From: an uncultured Flavobacteriaceae bacterium | GTDB lineage: Bacteria > Bacteroidota > Bacteroidia > Flavobacteriales > Flavobacteriaceae | Direction of reading: 5' to 3' | DNA length: 64,000 nucleotides | NCBI GenBank assembly: GCA_947500525.1 | Contig: CANMSH010000001.1 | Span: forward strand, 434,001-498,000 | Made by a program: the position numbers and the translations under genes | Notes under the pieces: model-generated | The model's input: the letters and a program-made list of their open reading frames with translations, nothing else | The model's database searches: none | Told to the model about the DNA's origin: nothing | Shown here: positions 17,310 to 28,200 of the stretch, in pieces | Layout: each line of letters starts with the position of its first letter | Position numbering within the stretch: the stretch's first letter is position 1

Positions 17310-18221
17310 TTAAGGTACAATAAATGAAATTGCTTTTGGAATAAGAGTCGCTTTAAATCCTCCAGTACCAACTAATTCACCATCGGCTTGTACATAAGTA
17401 GTATCGTTGTTTGTAGTAATCTTTATACTTTTTGTCTTATAATTTTCTACTTCTTTATGATTTACAATGTTACCATTATAGAATTTTATAATATTTGTAA
17501 GTATTGAAATAAAATTAAGATTCTTTGCTATAGAAATATCAAACAGCCCGTCAGTAGTATGAACATCTTTTGTTAGTTGCATACCACCACCAGAATATTT
17601 ACAAATTCCTACAAGGGTCAATAAAGTTTTTGTATAAATTATTTTATTATTAAAATCAATAGTCAAAACACTTTTTTTGTAATGTAAAAAAGTTTTTAAG
17701 GTTGCTAGTAAATAAGAAAGAGGACCGTATTTTTTATATTTAATACTATTTTTAATGACAAAACCATCAAACCCTAGGCCGGCTAAATTGTTAAAATACA
17801 CACTGTTTTTACCGTTATTTAGTTCTAAATATCCAATATCTTGGGAGATGGTTTTTTCTTGTTTAATGATTGCAACAGCTTTTGAGATATTTTTAGGAAT
17901 TTTATACGTTTTAACCCAATCATTTCCAGTACCCATAGGAATAATTGCTACTTTTATATCTAAAAGATTCACTTTTTTTTGAGTCATTATACCGTTAACA
18001 ACTTGATGAAGCGTACCATCGCCACCAACACAAATAAATTTGCGATATCCTTGTTGTAAGGCTTGTTGTATAAGTTCTTTTTCATGATTTATATATTCAG
18101 AGAAAGTAAATGTGTATAATACATGATGTGCATCTAATCCAGAAATTATTCGTTTCCATTTTTTCTTTGGCGTACCGTTTCCAGAAGTGGGATTTACAAT
18201 GACATACCACATATTTTCCAT
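17310..18221 (-). CDS. YegS/DagK-type diacylglycerol or lipid kinase
   Basis: This 303-residue protein matches the bacterial lipid kinase family: VIVNPTSGNG at residues 7-16, then the GGDGTLHQVVNGI catalytic motif near residue 72, IIPMGTGNDWVKTY near residue 98, and LAGLGFDGFV and YSGGGMQL in the C-terminal half. Members phosphorylate diacylglycerol or related lipids at the inner membrane. Translation may begin at Met1 or at Met4 (18212). It has no neighbours on its strand. Confidence 0.9.
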   Translation of the reverse strand: MENMWYVIVNPTSGNGTPKKKWKRIISGLDAHHVLYTFTFSEYINHEKELIQQALQQGYRKFICVGGDGTLHQVVNGIMTQKKVNLLDIKVAIIPMGTGNDWVKTYKIPKNISKAVAIIKQEKTISQDIGYLELNNGKNSVYFNNLAGLGFDGFVIKNSIKYKKYGPLSYLLATLKTFLHYKKSVLTIDFNNKIIYTKTLLTLVGICKYSGGGMQLTKDVHTTDGLFDISIAKNLNFISILTNIIKFYNGNIVNHKEVENYKTKSIKITTNNDTTYVQADGELVGTGGFKATLIPKAISFIVP

Positions 18222-18337
18222 AAAAAGAAAGTTGAGCTCGTTGGTTACTAAGCACCAAAGTACAAATTGTTATTTAATTGATCTTATGGATAATTTATTT
18301 GTACTTTTATCCAAAACCAAATTAATCAAAGAATTAA

Positions 18338-20545
18338 ATGTCAAAAAAGAAAAAAGGATTCTATAAGAAGAAGGGAAGTGTGATTAAAGATTTAGCCTCC
18401 AAGATTCTTAAATTTTTAAATAAAAACTCTCAAAAATCATTCAATTATAAACAAATTGCTGCAGCAATAGATATTTTAAATGGGGATGGAAAACAGCAAA
18501 TCATAAAAAAAATAGAAGAATTAAAACATAAAAATAGAATAGAAGAAACCGAACGTGGTAAATATAAAATTATTCAAAATGAACATTATCACGTAGGTAT
18601 TTTAGATGTTACATCTAATAAAAATGCATACTTTATTTGTGATGATTTAGAACATGATGCTTTTATACCAACCATTAATTTAAACAGGGGTTTAGATGGA
18701 GATACAGTAAAGGTATATGTGTATCGCAGACGAAATAACGACCGATATGAAGGAGAAGTTATAGAAATTATTGAACGTGCAAAAACAGATTTTGTAGGTG
18801 TATTGCAGATGAGTAAAAATTTCGGATTTGTGCTACCAGATAATCCAAAAATGTATGCTGATATTTTTATATCTAAAAATCATATCGATGGCGCCGAACA
18901 TGGTGATAAAGTATTGGCTAAAATCACTGATTGGCCAGAAAACTCCAAAAATCCTTTTGGTAAAATCTCTACAGTTTTAGGAAAACCAGGAGAACACGAC
19001 ACGGAGATTCATTCAATATTATTAGAATACGGTTTACCTTATAATTTTCCTGAAGAAGTAGAAAAAGATGCGAGTAATTTAGTAATAGATATCACTAAAG
19101 AAGAAATTAAGAAACGCAGGGATATGCGTGATACTTTAACTTTTACGATAGATCCTAAAGATGCAAAAGATTTTGATGATGCTTTGTCATTTAATTTATT
19201 AGAAAATGGAAACTATGAAATAGGCATACATATAGCAGATGTATCGCATTATGTACAAGAGAATACAATACTAAATGATGAAGCGTATAGTAGAGCGACT
19301 TCTGTATATCTTGTAGATAGAGTAGTGCCGATGTTGCCAGAAATATTGTCGAATGGTGTTTGTTCTCTGAGACCAAATGAGGAGAAACTTACGTTTTCTG
19401 CGGTGTTTGAAATGACTGAAAAAGCTGAGATAAAAAATCAATGGTTTGGTAGGACAGTTACCTATTCTGATAAACGTTTTGCTTATGAAGAAGCTCAGGC
19501 AATTATAGACAGTAAATCAAATATAATTCCGTCGAACGTTTCTTTAACAGGAGAAGAATATACAGTATCTAAAGATATTGTGAATGCTACGTTGAAGTTA
19601 GATGAACTTGCTAAAAAATTAAGATCAAAACGACTGAATGCCGGAGCAATCACTTTTGATAGGGTGGAGGTAAAATTTAAATTAAATGAACATGCCCAGC
19701 CTGTAGGAGTCTATTTCAAAGAGTCTAAAGATGCTAATAAATTAATTGAAGAATTTATGTTACTGGCCAATAGAAAAGTAGCTGAGTTTATAGGTAAATC
19801 TAAAAATGGATCTCCTACAAAGGATACTTTTATCTATAGAATTCATGATGAACCAGATCCAGAAAAATTAGGAAGTCTACAAAAAATAATTAGTCAGTTT
19901 GGTTATAAAATAAATACACAAACAAAAGAAAGCACATCAGATTCTTTGAATAAATTGTTGACAGATGTCAAAGGAAAAGGAGAATCAAATATGATAGAAA
20001 CATTAACGATTCGTTCTATGAGCAAGGCTATTTATACAACTGATAATATAGGACATTACGGATTGGCATTTGATTATTACAGTCATTTTACTTCACCAAT
20101 TCGTAGATACCCTGATGTAATAACGCATCGTTTATTACAACATTATTTGGACGGTGGAAAATCTCCAAAATCTCCAATCTATGAGGATAAATGTCAGCAT
20201 TCTACAGAGCGTGAAATTTTAGCTTCGAAAGCAGAAAGAGATTCTATAAAATATATGCAGGTAAAATACATGCAAGATCATAGAGATCAAGAATTTAGAG
20301 GTGTAATTTCTGGAGTTACGGAATGGGGAATTTACGTAGAAATTATTGAGAATAAATGTGAAGGAATGGTGCGTATTAGAGATATAAAAGAAGATTATTT
20401 TATATATGATGAAAAGCAATATGCATTGGTTGGGCAAGCGACACAAAGCTTATTACAATTAGGTGATGAGGTCACTGTAAAAGTTAAAAACACAGATTTA
20501 GAGCGAAAGCATTTAGATTTTAGTTTGGTAAGTTTTGATATTTAA
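18338..20545 (+). CDS. rnr: Ribonuclease R
   Basis: This 735-residue protein is a processive 3'-5' exoribonuclease of the RNase II/R family. It has an N-terminal winged-helix region (to about residue 80), two cold-shock domains (to ~245), the RNB catalytic domain starting TFTIDPKDAKDFDDALSF at about residue 268, with the metal-binding Asp cluster, then SHFTSPIRRYPD near residue 587 and a C-terminal S1 domain (GVISGVTEWGIYVEI onwards). The N-terminus is Lys-rich, as usual for RNase R. The length matches Bacteroidota homologues. It appears monocistronic. Confidence 0.96.
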   Translation: MSKKKKGFYKKKGSVIKDLASKILKFLNKNSQKSFNYKQIAAAIDILNGDGKQQIIKKIEELKHKNRIEETERGKYKIIQNEHYHVGILDVTSNKNAYFICDDLEHDAFIPTINLNRGLDGDTVKVYVYRRRNNDRYEGEVIEIIERAKTDFVGVLQMSKNFGFVLPDNPKMYADIFISKNHIDGAEHGDKVLAKITDWPENSKNPFGKISTVLGKPGEHDTEIHSILLEYGLPYNFPEEVEKDASNLVIDITKEEIKKRRDMRDTLTFTIDPKDAKDFDDALSFNLLENGNYEIGIHIADVSHYVQENTILNDEAYSRATSVYLVDRVVPMLPEILSNGVCSLRPNEEKLTFSAVFEMTEKAEIKNQWFGRTVTYSDKRFAYEEAQAIIDSKSNIIPSNVSLTGEEYTVSKDIVNATLKLDELAKKLRSKRLNAGAITFDRVEVKFKLNEHAQPVGVYFKESKDANKLIEEFMLLANRKVAEFIGKSKNGSPTKDTFIYRIHDEPDPEKLGSLQKIISQFGYKINTQTKESTSDSLNKLLTDVKGKGESNMIETLTIRSMSKAIYTTDNIGHYGLAFDYYSHFTSPIRRYPDVITHRLLQHYLDGGKSPKSPIYEDKCQHSTEREILASKAERDSIKYMQVKYMQDHRDQEFRGVISGVTEWGIYVEIIENKCEGMVRIRDIKEDYFIYDEKQYALVGQATQSLLQLGDEVTVKVKNTDLERKHLDFSLVSFDI

Positions 20546-20623
20546 CATTAATTTTAACATTAAATAAGTACTATATACGACTAAAAAGAAGTTGCTAATT
20601 CTATAAATTAAACTCCCTAAAAT

Positions 20624-21316
20624 ATGAAGGCCTTTACCCTAATTAAGAAAAACAGTATTATTCTCTTTTTATTTGTATGCTCAGTTTCATTTGCTCAAGA
20701 AAGAACTGTTAATTTAGGTGACTTTCATATTCTTAAAGTTTTTAGTGGTGTGACCTTAGAATTAGTAAGAGGTGATGAACAAAAAATTGTAATTATTGGT
20801 GAAAAGAAAGAAAATATTACTGTTAAAAACACGAATGGAAAGCTAAAAGTTTACTTGAAATTTCCAGAAATTTATGATGATGAAAAAGTGATTATTAAAT
20901 TATATCATAAAGAAGATATTGATATTTTAGATGCCAACGAAGGTGCAGCAATTTTTTCAGATAAAACAATCGCTCAGTCAAATGTGACTATACGATCACA
21001 AGAAGGAGCTTATATTCATTTAGTATTAGATAGTAAATATATAACTGTAAAAGCTGTGTCTGGAGGTAATATTCGCTTACGCGGAAAAGTATTGAATCAA
21101 GAAGTTGAAGTTACTTCTGGAGGTGTTTATGAAGGATATGAATTAAATTCTGACAGTGCAGAAGTGGTATCAGCCTCGGGAGGGCGAGCAGAAATAATGA
21201 CCTCTACCTTATTGGAAGCGAGGGTTCGTTTTGGAGGTACCATAGAATATAAAGGAAATCCAGAAAAGGTAATTAAGAAGAAATTAATGGGAGGAAAGAT
21301 TAAAAATAAAGGATAA
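20624..21316 (+). CDS. Secreted GIN-domain (DUF2807-like) protein
   Basis: This 230-residue protein has a signal peptide (residues 1-24, ending FAQ) and then a beta-helical region of the putative auto-transporter adhesin head-GIN (DUF2807) type: short strands such as ILKVFSGVTLELVRGDEQKIVI, IRSQEGAYIHLVL, VKAVSGGNIRLRGK and VSASGGRAEIMTS, each ending in a Gly turn. The function is not established; these proteins are probably envelope-associated. It lies between rnr and tatA on the same strand, but the gaps suggest separate transcription. Confidence 0.82.
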   Translation: MKAFTLIKKNSIILFLFVCSVSFAQERTVNLGDFHILKVFSGVTLELVRGDEQKIVIIGEKKENITVKNTNGKLKVYLKFPEIYDDEKVIIKLYHKEDIDILDANEGAAIFSDKTIAQSNVTIRSQEGAYIHLVLDSKYITVKAVSGGNIRLRGKVLNQEVEVTSGGVYEGYELNSDSAEVVSASGGRAEIMTSTLLEARVRFGGTIEYKGNPEKVIKKKLMGGKIKNKG

Positions 21317-21340
21317 TATGTCTTGTTTTGAATTAATTAG

Positions 21341-21348
21341 TACCTTTG
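21341..21348 (+). promoter_or_regulatory. Candidate -7 box of tatA (TACCTTTG)
   Basis: TACCTTTG is an exact TAnnTTTG match 19 bases upstream of the tatA start codon. A TTG at 21323-21325 lies 15 bases upstream, slightly close for the -33 element. Confidence 0.6.
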
Positions 21349-21367
21349 TTATGTAAATTTAATAGAA

Positions 21368-21556
21368 ATGATGACAGCAAGTATATTTTTAGGTTTTGTA
21401 GGACCATGGCAATGGATTATTATTGGTCTGGCAATATTATTGCTTTTTGGTGGTAGAAAATTACCTGAGCTTATGAAAGGATTGGGAACGGGAATTAAAG
21501 AATTTAAAGATGCGACTAAAACTGAAGAGGGTGAAGAAGCAAAAGAAGAAAAATAA
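21368..21556 (+). CDS. tatA: Twin-arginine translocase subunit TatA/TatE
   Basis: This 62-residue protein has the TatA/E layout: a short periplasmic N-terminus, one membrane helix (WQWIIIGLAILLLFG), the conserved hinge FGGRKLPELMKGLGTGIKEFK forming an amphipathic helix, and an acidic Glu/Lys-rich tail. TatA forms the pore of the Tat pathway for folded proteins; TatC is not in this window. Translation could start at either of two adjacent Met codons. It has its own promoter box and a strong terminator directly downstream. Confidence 0.95.
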   Translation: MMTASIFLGFVGPWQWIIIGLAILLLFGGRKLPELMKGLGTGIKEFKDATKTEEGEEAKEEK

Positions 21557-21576
21557 ATTTTAAAGTAATCAAATAT

Positions 21577-21609
21577 AAAAAAAGGCGCAATCTAATTGCG
21601 CCTTTTTTT
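21577..21609 (+). terminator. Strong bidirectional intrinsic terminator
   Basis: A perfect 8-bp stem GGCGCAAT (21584-21591) / ATTGCGCC (21595-21602) with a 3-base loop is flanked by seven A on the left and seven T on the right. It terminates tatA on + and the SPFH gene on -. Confidence 0.93.
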
Positions 21610-21617
21610 ATTTCTAA

Positions 21618-22550
21618 TTAGTCTAATTTTTTCTTACCCGATGATTTTTTCATCGCCTCGCCAATTTGATTACTTGCTGTGAAACTAGCAACCATATCAT
21701 TTAACATTTGACTACCGGCCTGTGGAGAATTAGGTAGTAAGATCAAGTTACTGTTGGTTTCTTGACCAATTGATTGGAGCGTATCATAATGCTGAGTTAC
21801 AACAATTAACGCCGATGCCTCTTGAGAATTAATACCCACTTTATTAAGCACTTCAACAGATTCTTCTAAACCACGAGCAATTTCACGACGTTGATCAGCA
21901 ATACCTTGTCCTTGTAAACGTTTACTTTCAGCTTCTGCCTTTGCTTTTTCAACAATCAAGATTCGGGCTGCGTCACCTTCAAACTGGGCAGCAATTTTTT
22001 CACGTTCAGAAGCATTAATTCTATTCATAGCTTCTTTTACTTGTAAATCAGGATCAATATCAGTAACTAAGGTTTTAATAATATCATAACCATAAGTCAT
22101 CATAGCTTCATTTAATTCAGACTTTACCGCAATGGCGATATCATCTTTTTTAACGAAAACGTCGTCCAATTTCATTTTTGGCACCTCTGCACGAACAACG
22201 TCGAATACATAACTCGTAATTTGATCATGCGGATAATCTAACTTATAAAAAGCTTCATATACTTTGTCTTTGATCACTTTATATTGTACCGAAACTTTAA
22301 GTTTTACAAAAACATCATCCAGCGTTTTTGTTTCTATAATTACGTCTAATTGTTGAATTTTTAGACTTAATCGTCCTGCAATTCTATCAACTAAAGGAAT
22401 TTTCAAATGAAGACCTGACTGTCTGATACTTTGAAATCTACCAAAACGCTCTACAATGACAGCTGTTTGTTGTTTTACGATAAAGAATATAAGCGGTATT
22501 AAAAATATTGCAATAAAAATAAAAGGGATGAATGTAAAATAGTTTTCCAT
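21618..22550 (-). CDS. SPFH/Band 7 (stomatin-like) membrane protein
   Basis: This 310-residue protein has one N-terminal membrane segment (residues 5-27) followed by an SPFH domain: QTAVIVERFGRFQSIRQSGLHLKIPLVDRI (residues ~28-58) and a helical VKEAMNRINASEREKIAAQFEGDAARILIVEKAKAEAE segment forming the coiled-coil stalk. It resembles the QmcA/stomatin group, which oligomerises at membranes and is often linked to membrane proteases such as HflKC-FtsH or NfeD. There is no NfeD partner next to it. The C-terminus is Ser/Lys-rich. Confidence 0.92.
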   Translation of the reverse strand: MENYFTFIPFIFIAIFLIPLIFFIVKQQTAVIVERFGRFQSIRQSGLHLKIPLVDRIAGRLSLKIQQLDVIIETKTLDDVFVKLKVSVQYKVIKDKVYEAFYKLDYPHDQITSYVFDVVRAEVPKMKLDDVFVKKDDIAIAVKSELNEAMMTYGYDIIKTLVTDIDPDLQVKEAMNRINASEREKIAAQFEGDAARILIVEKAKAEAESKRLQGQGIADQRREIARGLEESVEVLNKVGINSQEASALIVVTQHYDTLQSIGQETNSNLILLPNSPQAGSQMLNDMVASFTASNQIGEAMKKSSGKKKLD

Positions 22551-22646
22551 TTGTATAAGGTTTTTATTGATTAATGATTGAGTTCTCGTAAATATACTAC
22601 ATTACGCAACCAATTACAAGACGTAATTTTTATTAAATGTTACAGA

Positions 22647-23552
22647 TTATTTAATTACAATCTTTTTCGTAATACTACCCTCAAGGGCGTTTAACTGCAA
22701 AAAATACAATCCTGTAGGAAGGTTTTCTAGAGCCAATTCACTTTGATTATTCAGTTTGTTATATTCCTTAATTTTTCTACCATTAACTGTAAATAACTCT
22801 ACACTTTCTAAATTTATAGTTCCAATGTTCTTTATTGATAATGTACTATTGGTTGGGTTGGGGTATATTGTAATAGAATGTAGCTGATTGTTATTAGAAA
22901 CCGACAAAACTTGTTGTAAGGTAAATGTAAATGTTCCGATGATTTGTTCAGAAAATGGTGTTGTGTTTTGTAAACTTTTGATTGATCCTTTCGGATTCGT
23001 ATCGCTATTAGTTGAGGTATACGATGTACCATTATCTGTTCCAGCATCGGTGGCATGAACATCAATAGAAACAGATGATAGCCAGTTGTCGTTAGTATCA
23101 GTTAATCTTAAATTGGCTACCATTGCGATCCAATCAGGACTCGGAGCAATCATGGTTAATAAGGTGATATTTGGAAAATCAAGATCTACATTGACATCGT
23201 TAATAGTAATTGTTCCTGGGCCCGAATTCAAACCAGAACCGTTAATGATTTCATAAGCGGTTCCTGCTGAGATTAAGGAATTGATCTCACTTGTTATGGT
23301 AGTTGTTCCTCCAGTTTCAGCAACCTCTTCTACTCCGTCGGTAGCAATTTTTCCTAACCCTAAAAAAGAACCTACTTCAGTATGCGTTGTTCCAATTAGA
23401 CGAGACCAATGTGCGGCACCAGATGGATAGTTATTAGGATGCGTGGTGCTACTCCAATTACTAATAAACTCAATTTTATAGATGGCGTCTTGACCATACA
23501 ATAAAGACGAAATTGCTATAAAGAAGCCAATTAAAAGAATTCGTTTTTTCAT
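22647..23552 (-). CDS. Spondin-domain protein secreted by the type IX system
   Basis: This 301-residue protein has a signal peptide (residues 1-20, ending LYG-Q), then a spondin N-terminal domain: YKIEFISNWSSTTHPNNYPSGAAHWSRLIGTTH and later LIAPSPDW-like LTMIAPSPDWIAMV, which are the diagnostic strands. The last ~75 residues (ITIYPNPTNSTLSI through LPTGLYFLQL to the C-terminal KKIVIK) are a type A T9SS C-terminal sorting domain, so the protein is exported by type IX secretion and probably attached to the cell surface. Spondin domains in animals act in adhesion; a similar role is a guess here. Confidence 0.88.
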   Translation of the reverse strand: MKKRILLIGFFIAISSLLYGQDAIYKIEFISNWSSTTHPNNYPSGAAHWSRLIGTTHTEVGSFLGLGKIATDGVEEVAETGGTTTITSEINSLISAGTAYEIINGSGLNSGPGTITINDVNVDLDFPNITLLTMIAPSPDWIAMVANLRLTDTNDNWLSSVSIDVHATDAGTDNGTSYTSTNSDTNPKGSIKSLQNTTPFSEQIIGTFTFTLQQVLSVSNNNQLHSITIYPNPTNSTLSIKNIGTINLESVELFTVNGRKIKEYNKLNNQSELALENLPTGLYFLQLNALEGSITKKIVIK

Positions 23553-23599
23553 CGTTGATTTGACTAGTCAAATCAACAGTCGTGAAATACAAGGAAAAC

Positions 23600-25171
23600 T
23601 TACGACGCTAACGTTTTTATGGCGCGATAAATACTGCTAATTGTTTCTTCTTTACCAATTAAACCCATAATATCAAATACGTCTGGTCCCTGCAAAGCAC
23701 CCACTAAACTCAAACGTAATGGCATCATAATTTTACCAAATCCAATTTCTTGAGACGTTATCCATTCTTTTACAATTATCTGTAAATTTTCTGAAGAAAA
23801 ATCGTCTACAGATTCTAATACACTTATAAGAGCATTCATTAATTGAGGAGTATCTTCTTTAAACGCTTTTTTAGCTGCTTTTTCGTCATATGATGTTGGA
23901 GTAACAAAAAAGAATTTACCCAAATGCCAAATATCAGAAACAAATGTTGCCCGCTCTTTTACAAGACCAACAACCTTGGTAACATACTCATTATTATTTT
24001 GAACGAAATGAGAAATTTGATGTGCAGCTTCTTCACTTGCATCTTGAAATTCAATTAATTCTTGTTCTAAAATTGGAAGAAATAATTGTGTAAGTTCTTC
24101 ATCAGATTTTTCTTGAAGATATTGTTGGTTAAACCACTTAGTTTTATCAGGGTTAAATTTCGCCCCCGCCTTACTCACATTGTCTAGACTAAAAGCAGTA
24201 ATTAACTCGTCTAGCGAATAGATTTCTTGTTCAGTACCATCACCTTCATTCCAACCAAGCATGGCCAACATATTTACGACAGCTTCCTTAAAGTAACCAT
24301 CTTCTTTATACCCCCGAGAAATAGCTTCATCTTTTTTCCACTCTAAGGGAAAAACAGGAAACCCTAATTTGTCACCATCTCTTTTACTTAATTTCCCTTT
24401 ACCTACAGGTTTTAAGATCAATGGTAAATGCGCAAATTCTGGTGCTTGCCAATCAAAAGCTCGATATAACAAAACATGTAGTGCTAAAGAAGGAAGCCAT
24501 TCTTCACCGCGAATTACATGACTTATTTGCATTAAATGATCATCAACAATGTTTGCCAAATGATAGGTGGGCATTCCGTCCGATTTAAATAATATTTTAT
24601 CATCCAAAATGTTCGTGTCAATTTTTATTTCACCTCGAATAATATCATTCAGAATTAAAAGTTCATTTTCTGGAGATTTAAAACGTACTACATATTTTTC
24701 GCCTGCCTCTATTCTTTTTTGAACCTCATTGGAATTAAGAGACAATGAGTTATCCAATTTTAATCGGTTATGCCAATTGTAAATAAAAGTTTTACCCTTT
24801 TCTTCATGATCTTTTCTATGCATCTCTAAAGTTGACGCCGAATCAAAAGCGTAATAGGCATGACCAGAATCAATTAGTTGATCTATGTATTGTTTATAGA
24901 GTTGCTTTCGCTCAGATTGGCGATAAGGTCCAACATCACCACCAATTCCAGGACCTTCATCAAAAGGCAAGTTTAGCCAATTTAACGCATCAATGATATA
25001 ATTTTCAGCTCCTTCTATATACCTGTTCTGATCGGTATCTTCAATACGCAGAATAAAAGTTCCGTTATTTTTCTTAGCAAATAAATAGTTAAATAATGCT
25101 GTTCTTACACCGCCAATATGCAGTGGCCCGGTTGGACTTGGAGCAAATCGTACTCGTATCTTGTTAATCAT
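23600..25171 (-). CDS. gltX: Glutamate--tRNA ligase
   Basis: This 523-residue class I synthetase charges tRNA-Glu. It begins INKIRVRFAPSPTGPLHIGG, where HIGG is the HIGH-type motif, has the RIEDTDQNRY segment characteristic of GluRS, a HVIRGEEWLPSLALHVLLY segment and the KMSKS-type GKGKLSKRDGDK. The remainder is the anticodon-binding helical domain. I place the start at 25171 rather than 25192 because MINKIRVRFAP is the family N-terminus. It is divergent from the DUF4175 gene, and this gap is where coding-strand bias switches. Confidence 0.97.
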   Translation of the reverse strand: MINKIRVRFAPSPTGPLHIGGVRTALFNYLFAKKNNGTFILRIEDTDQNRYIEGAENYIIDALNWLNLPFDEGPGIGGDVGPYRQSERKQLYKQYIDQLIDSGHAYYAFDSASTLEMHRKDHEEKGKTFIYNWHNRLKLDNSLSLNSNEVQKRIEAGEKYVVRFKSPENELLILNDIIRGEIKIDTNILDDKILFKSDGMPTYHLANIVDDHLMQISHVIRGEEWLPSLALHVLLYRAFDWQAPEFAHLPLILKPVGKGKLSKRDGDKLGFPVFPLEWKKDEAISRGYKEDGYFKEAVVNMLAMLGWNEGDGTEQEIYSLDELITAFSLDNVSKAGAKFNPDKTKWFNQQYLQEKSDEELTQLFLPILEQELIEFQDASEEAAHQISHFVQNNNEYVTKVVGLVKERATFVSDIWHLGKFFFVTPTSYDEKAAKKAFKEDTPQLMNALISVLESVDDFSSENLQIIVKEWITSQEIGFGKIMMPLRLSLVGALQGPDVFDIMGLIGKEETISSIYRAIKTLAS

Positions 25172-25189
25172 TTTGTTAAAATTGTGCAG

Positions 25190-25197
25190 CAAAGATA
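25190..25197 (-). promoter_or_regulatory. Candidate -7 box of gltX (TATCTTTG)
   Basis: The minus strand reads TATCTTTG, an exact TAnnTTTG match, 18 bases upstream of the gltX start at 25171. No TTG stands at the expected -33 distance. It lies within the upstream extension rejected as coding, which supports the later start. Confidence 0.6.
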
Positions 25198-25238
25198 CTA
25201 TTTGACAATGAAAATAGTACTTTTAGAGTTTATAAAAG

Positions 25239-28200
25239 ATGGTTAGTTTTAATAACATTCGGGAAAAATTACAGCAGTTTATAAAGAAGTATTACACTAA
25301 TGAACTGATTAAGGGCTTCATTCTATTTGCAGCGTTCGGGTTGTTATATTTTATTTTTACCTTATTTATTGAACATTTTTTATGGTTACGACCAAGCGCT
25401 AGAAGTATTTTGTTTTTTGGTTTTATCTTGGTTGAATTAGCGTTGTTGGCGCGATTTATTGCACTTCCTTTATTTAAACTTATGGGTTTGCAAAAGGGGA
25501 TTTCGCTAGAAGATGCTTCCAAAATTATTGGGAATCATTTTCCAGAGGTTGATGATAAACTTTTAAATGTTTTACAGTTAAATCAAGAAAGTAGAGAGTC
25601 TGAATTATTAATGGCGAGTATTGAACAGAAAGCAGCAGACCTGCAACCAATACCTTTTAAATTAGCTATTAACTTTAAGAATAACGCCAAGTACTTAAAA
25701 TATCTTGCAATTCCATTGATTATATGGTTGTTTACCTTAATAAGTGGTAATAACGATATTTTTAAAAATAGTTTAGATCGCGTTGTGCATTACAAAACTG
25801 CATATGAACCACCAGCTCCTTTTATGTTCAAGATTTTAAATAAAGAGTTAACAACAATAGAAGGTGAAACGTTTGAAGTTCAAATAGAAACCATAGGTGA
25901 TCTTGTGCCAGAAAATGCTAAGATTTATTTTAATGAAGAAAACTATTTTTTAAGAGATGATGGCGTGGGTAGGTTTACACATGTTTTCACAAATGTGTCT
26001 GATCCAATTTTATTTTATGTAGAAGCAAACGGAGTAAGATCCAAGTCATATGAATTGAATGTATTAAAAATACCCACTGTTGTTGGATTTGAAATGTTCT
26101 TGAATTACCCGAATTACACAAAGAAGTCGAACGAGACAGTTAAGAATAGTGGTAATGCTGTGGCGCCCGAAGGAACTACAATTACTTGGAATATCCGCAC
26201 ACAGGAGGCCGAAACAGTGACATGGTCTTCGTTGGTAAATAATGAAACTTCAGAAGAGTTTAATGAGAAAACAACAAATGTTTTTACCATCTCAAAACAA
26301 GTACGAGATCACTTAAAGTATAAAGTGTCTGTTTCAAATGGTAATTTGAAGGATTATGAGAAGCTGAACTATGCTATTCAAGTAATAAAGGACGAATACC
26401 CCGAAATAGCCATAAAATCTGATGTTGATTCGGTATCAAGAGGTCCGGTGCAGTTTGTTGGTCAGCTAAGCGATGATTACGGATTAAGTAAATTGAATTT
26501 GGTGTATTACGATAGTAATAATAGGGATAGCATCAAGAAGCAAGAGATAGAAATTAACAAAACAACATTCGAAGAGTTTTATTACGTTTTTGATCCCAAA
26601 GGAGATTTGAACCTTGAGGAAGGAAAGGACTATGAAGTGTACTTTGAGGCTTTTGATAACGACGGTGTAAATGGGAGCAAGTCTGTAAAAAGTAAGGTCT
26701 ACAGTTTTCGGACAAAGACGAAACAAGAAATATCAGAAGATATATTAAAAGAACAAAAGGAGAGCTTAGATGAATTGGACAAAGCTGCTAAGCGTACCGA
26801 AAAATTAAGTAAAGATTTTGAGGAATTTTCAAAGAAAATAAAAAATAAGCCTGAGTTAAATTGGAATGATAAAAATGAGATGAATCAGTTTTTGAAGAGG
26901 CAAGAACAGTATCAAGAAATGTTTGAGGAACAAACACAAAAGTTAAAAGAAAATTTGGATGAACAAGGAGAGAATGACGATAATCAGTCCTTGAAAGATA
27001 AGAAGGAAGAACTTCAGAAAAGAATTAAAGAAACAGCAGAAATGCAACGAAAAGAAAAGTTGCTAGAGGAGTTAGAAAAGATGGCGGAGAAATTGGATAA
27101 GGAAGGAATGCTAGAAAAGTTGGATAAGCTAACAGAACAAAATAAACAAAGTAAGAGATCTTTAGAGCGGTTGTTAGAATTAACAAAGCGTTATTACGTA
27201 GAAAAGAAAGCCACAGATATTGCTGACAAATTGGATGCTCTTGCCAAGAAACAAGAAAAATTATCAGACAGTATTGTTAATACCGCTGGGAATCAAGAAA
27301 AACTCAATGAAGTATTTGAGGATATAAAGAAAGGCTTAGACGAATTAGAAAAGGAGAATTTGAAACTTCAACTTCCAATGGATTTACCAGATACAGGAAG
27401 AGATGAAAAGGAGATTGAAGATAATATGAAGGAGGCTAAGAATGAATTAAACAAATTGACAGAATTAGACCCTAGACTTCTTACAAAAAAGGATTTATTT
27501 ATGATGGGTCTTGAAGAGAAAGATAAACAAAAGTTGATAGATGAATATGATGAAAAAAAGAAAAGAGAGGAATCGCTGGATAAAGAAAGGTCAGATTTGA
27601 GCAGAGAAAGGGAGCAAGATAAAAAAGCGAAACAGAACGCGCAGAGAAAACAGAAATCTGCAGCCAAAAAAATGAAAGAAATGAGTAGTTCCATGAAGGG
27701 TGCTATGATGGAAATGCAAGGTCGAGGTTTAGAAGAAAATATTGATGATCTAAGAGCGATAGTTGAGAATTTAGTTAGTTTTTCTTTAGATCAAGAACAA
27801 TTAATGCTGTCATTAGATGGGGTAAATGCTAGTCATGCATCATATCCCAGAAAGCTGAAAAAACAACAAATATTAAAAGAACATTTCGAACATATTGATG
27901 ATAGTCTTTATACCTTGTCCTTGCGTTTACAAGAGTTATCGGTAAATATTCAGAAGGATATCACCGAGGCCCACTATAATATTGATAAATCACTAGAGAA
28001 TATTGCTGAGAATAGAATGCGTCAAGGAATTTCTAATCAGCAGTATACAATGACTGCTGCAAATAACTTGGCAGATGTATTAAGTGATATGTTGAATTCG
28101 TTACAGAACCCTAGTATGGGTTCAGGAAAAGGTGGTGGAGGTAAACCATCGGTAGGTTTACCCGATATTATTGAGAAGCAAAAAGGGTTGAATGAAAAAA

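Noticed and set aside
27368..27694. Long minus-strand open frame inside the DUF4175 gene (and similar frames opposite other genes)
   Set aside because: It is a shadow of the Lys/Glu-rich coiled coil: the reverse complement gives Ser/Phe/Leu repeats, with no start context and no domain.
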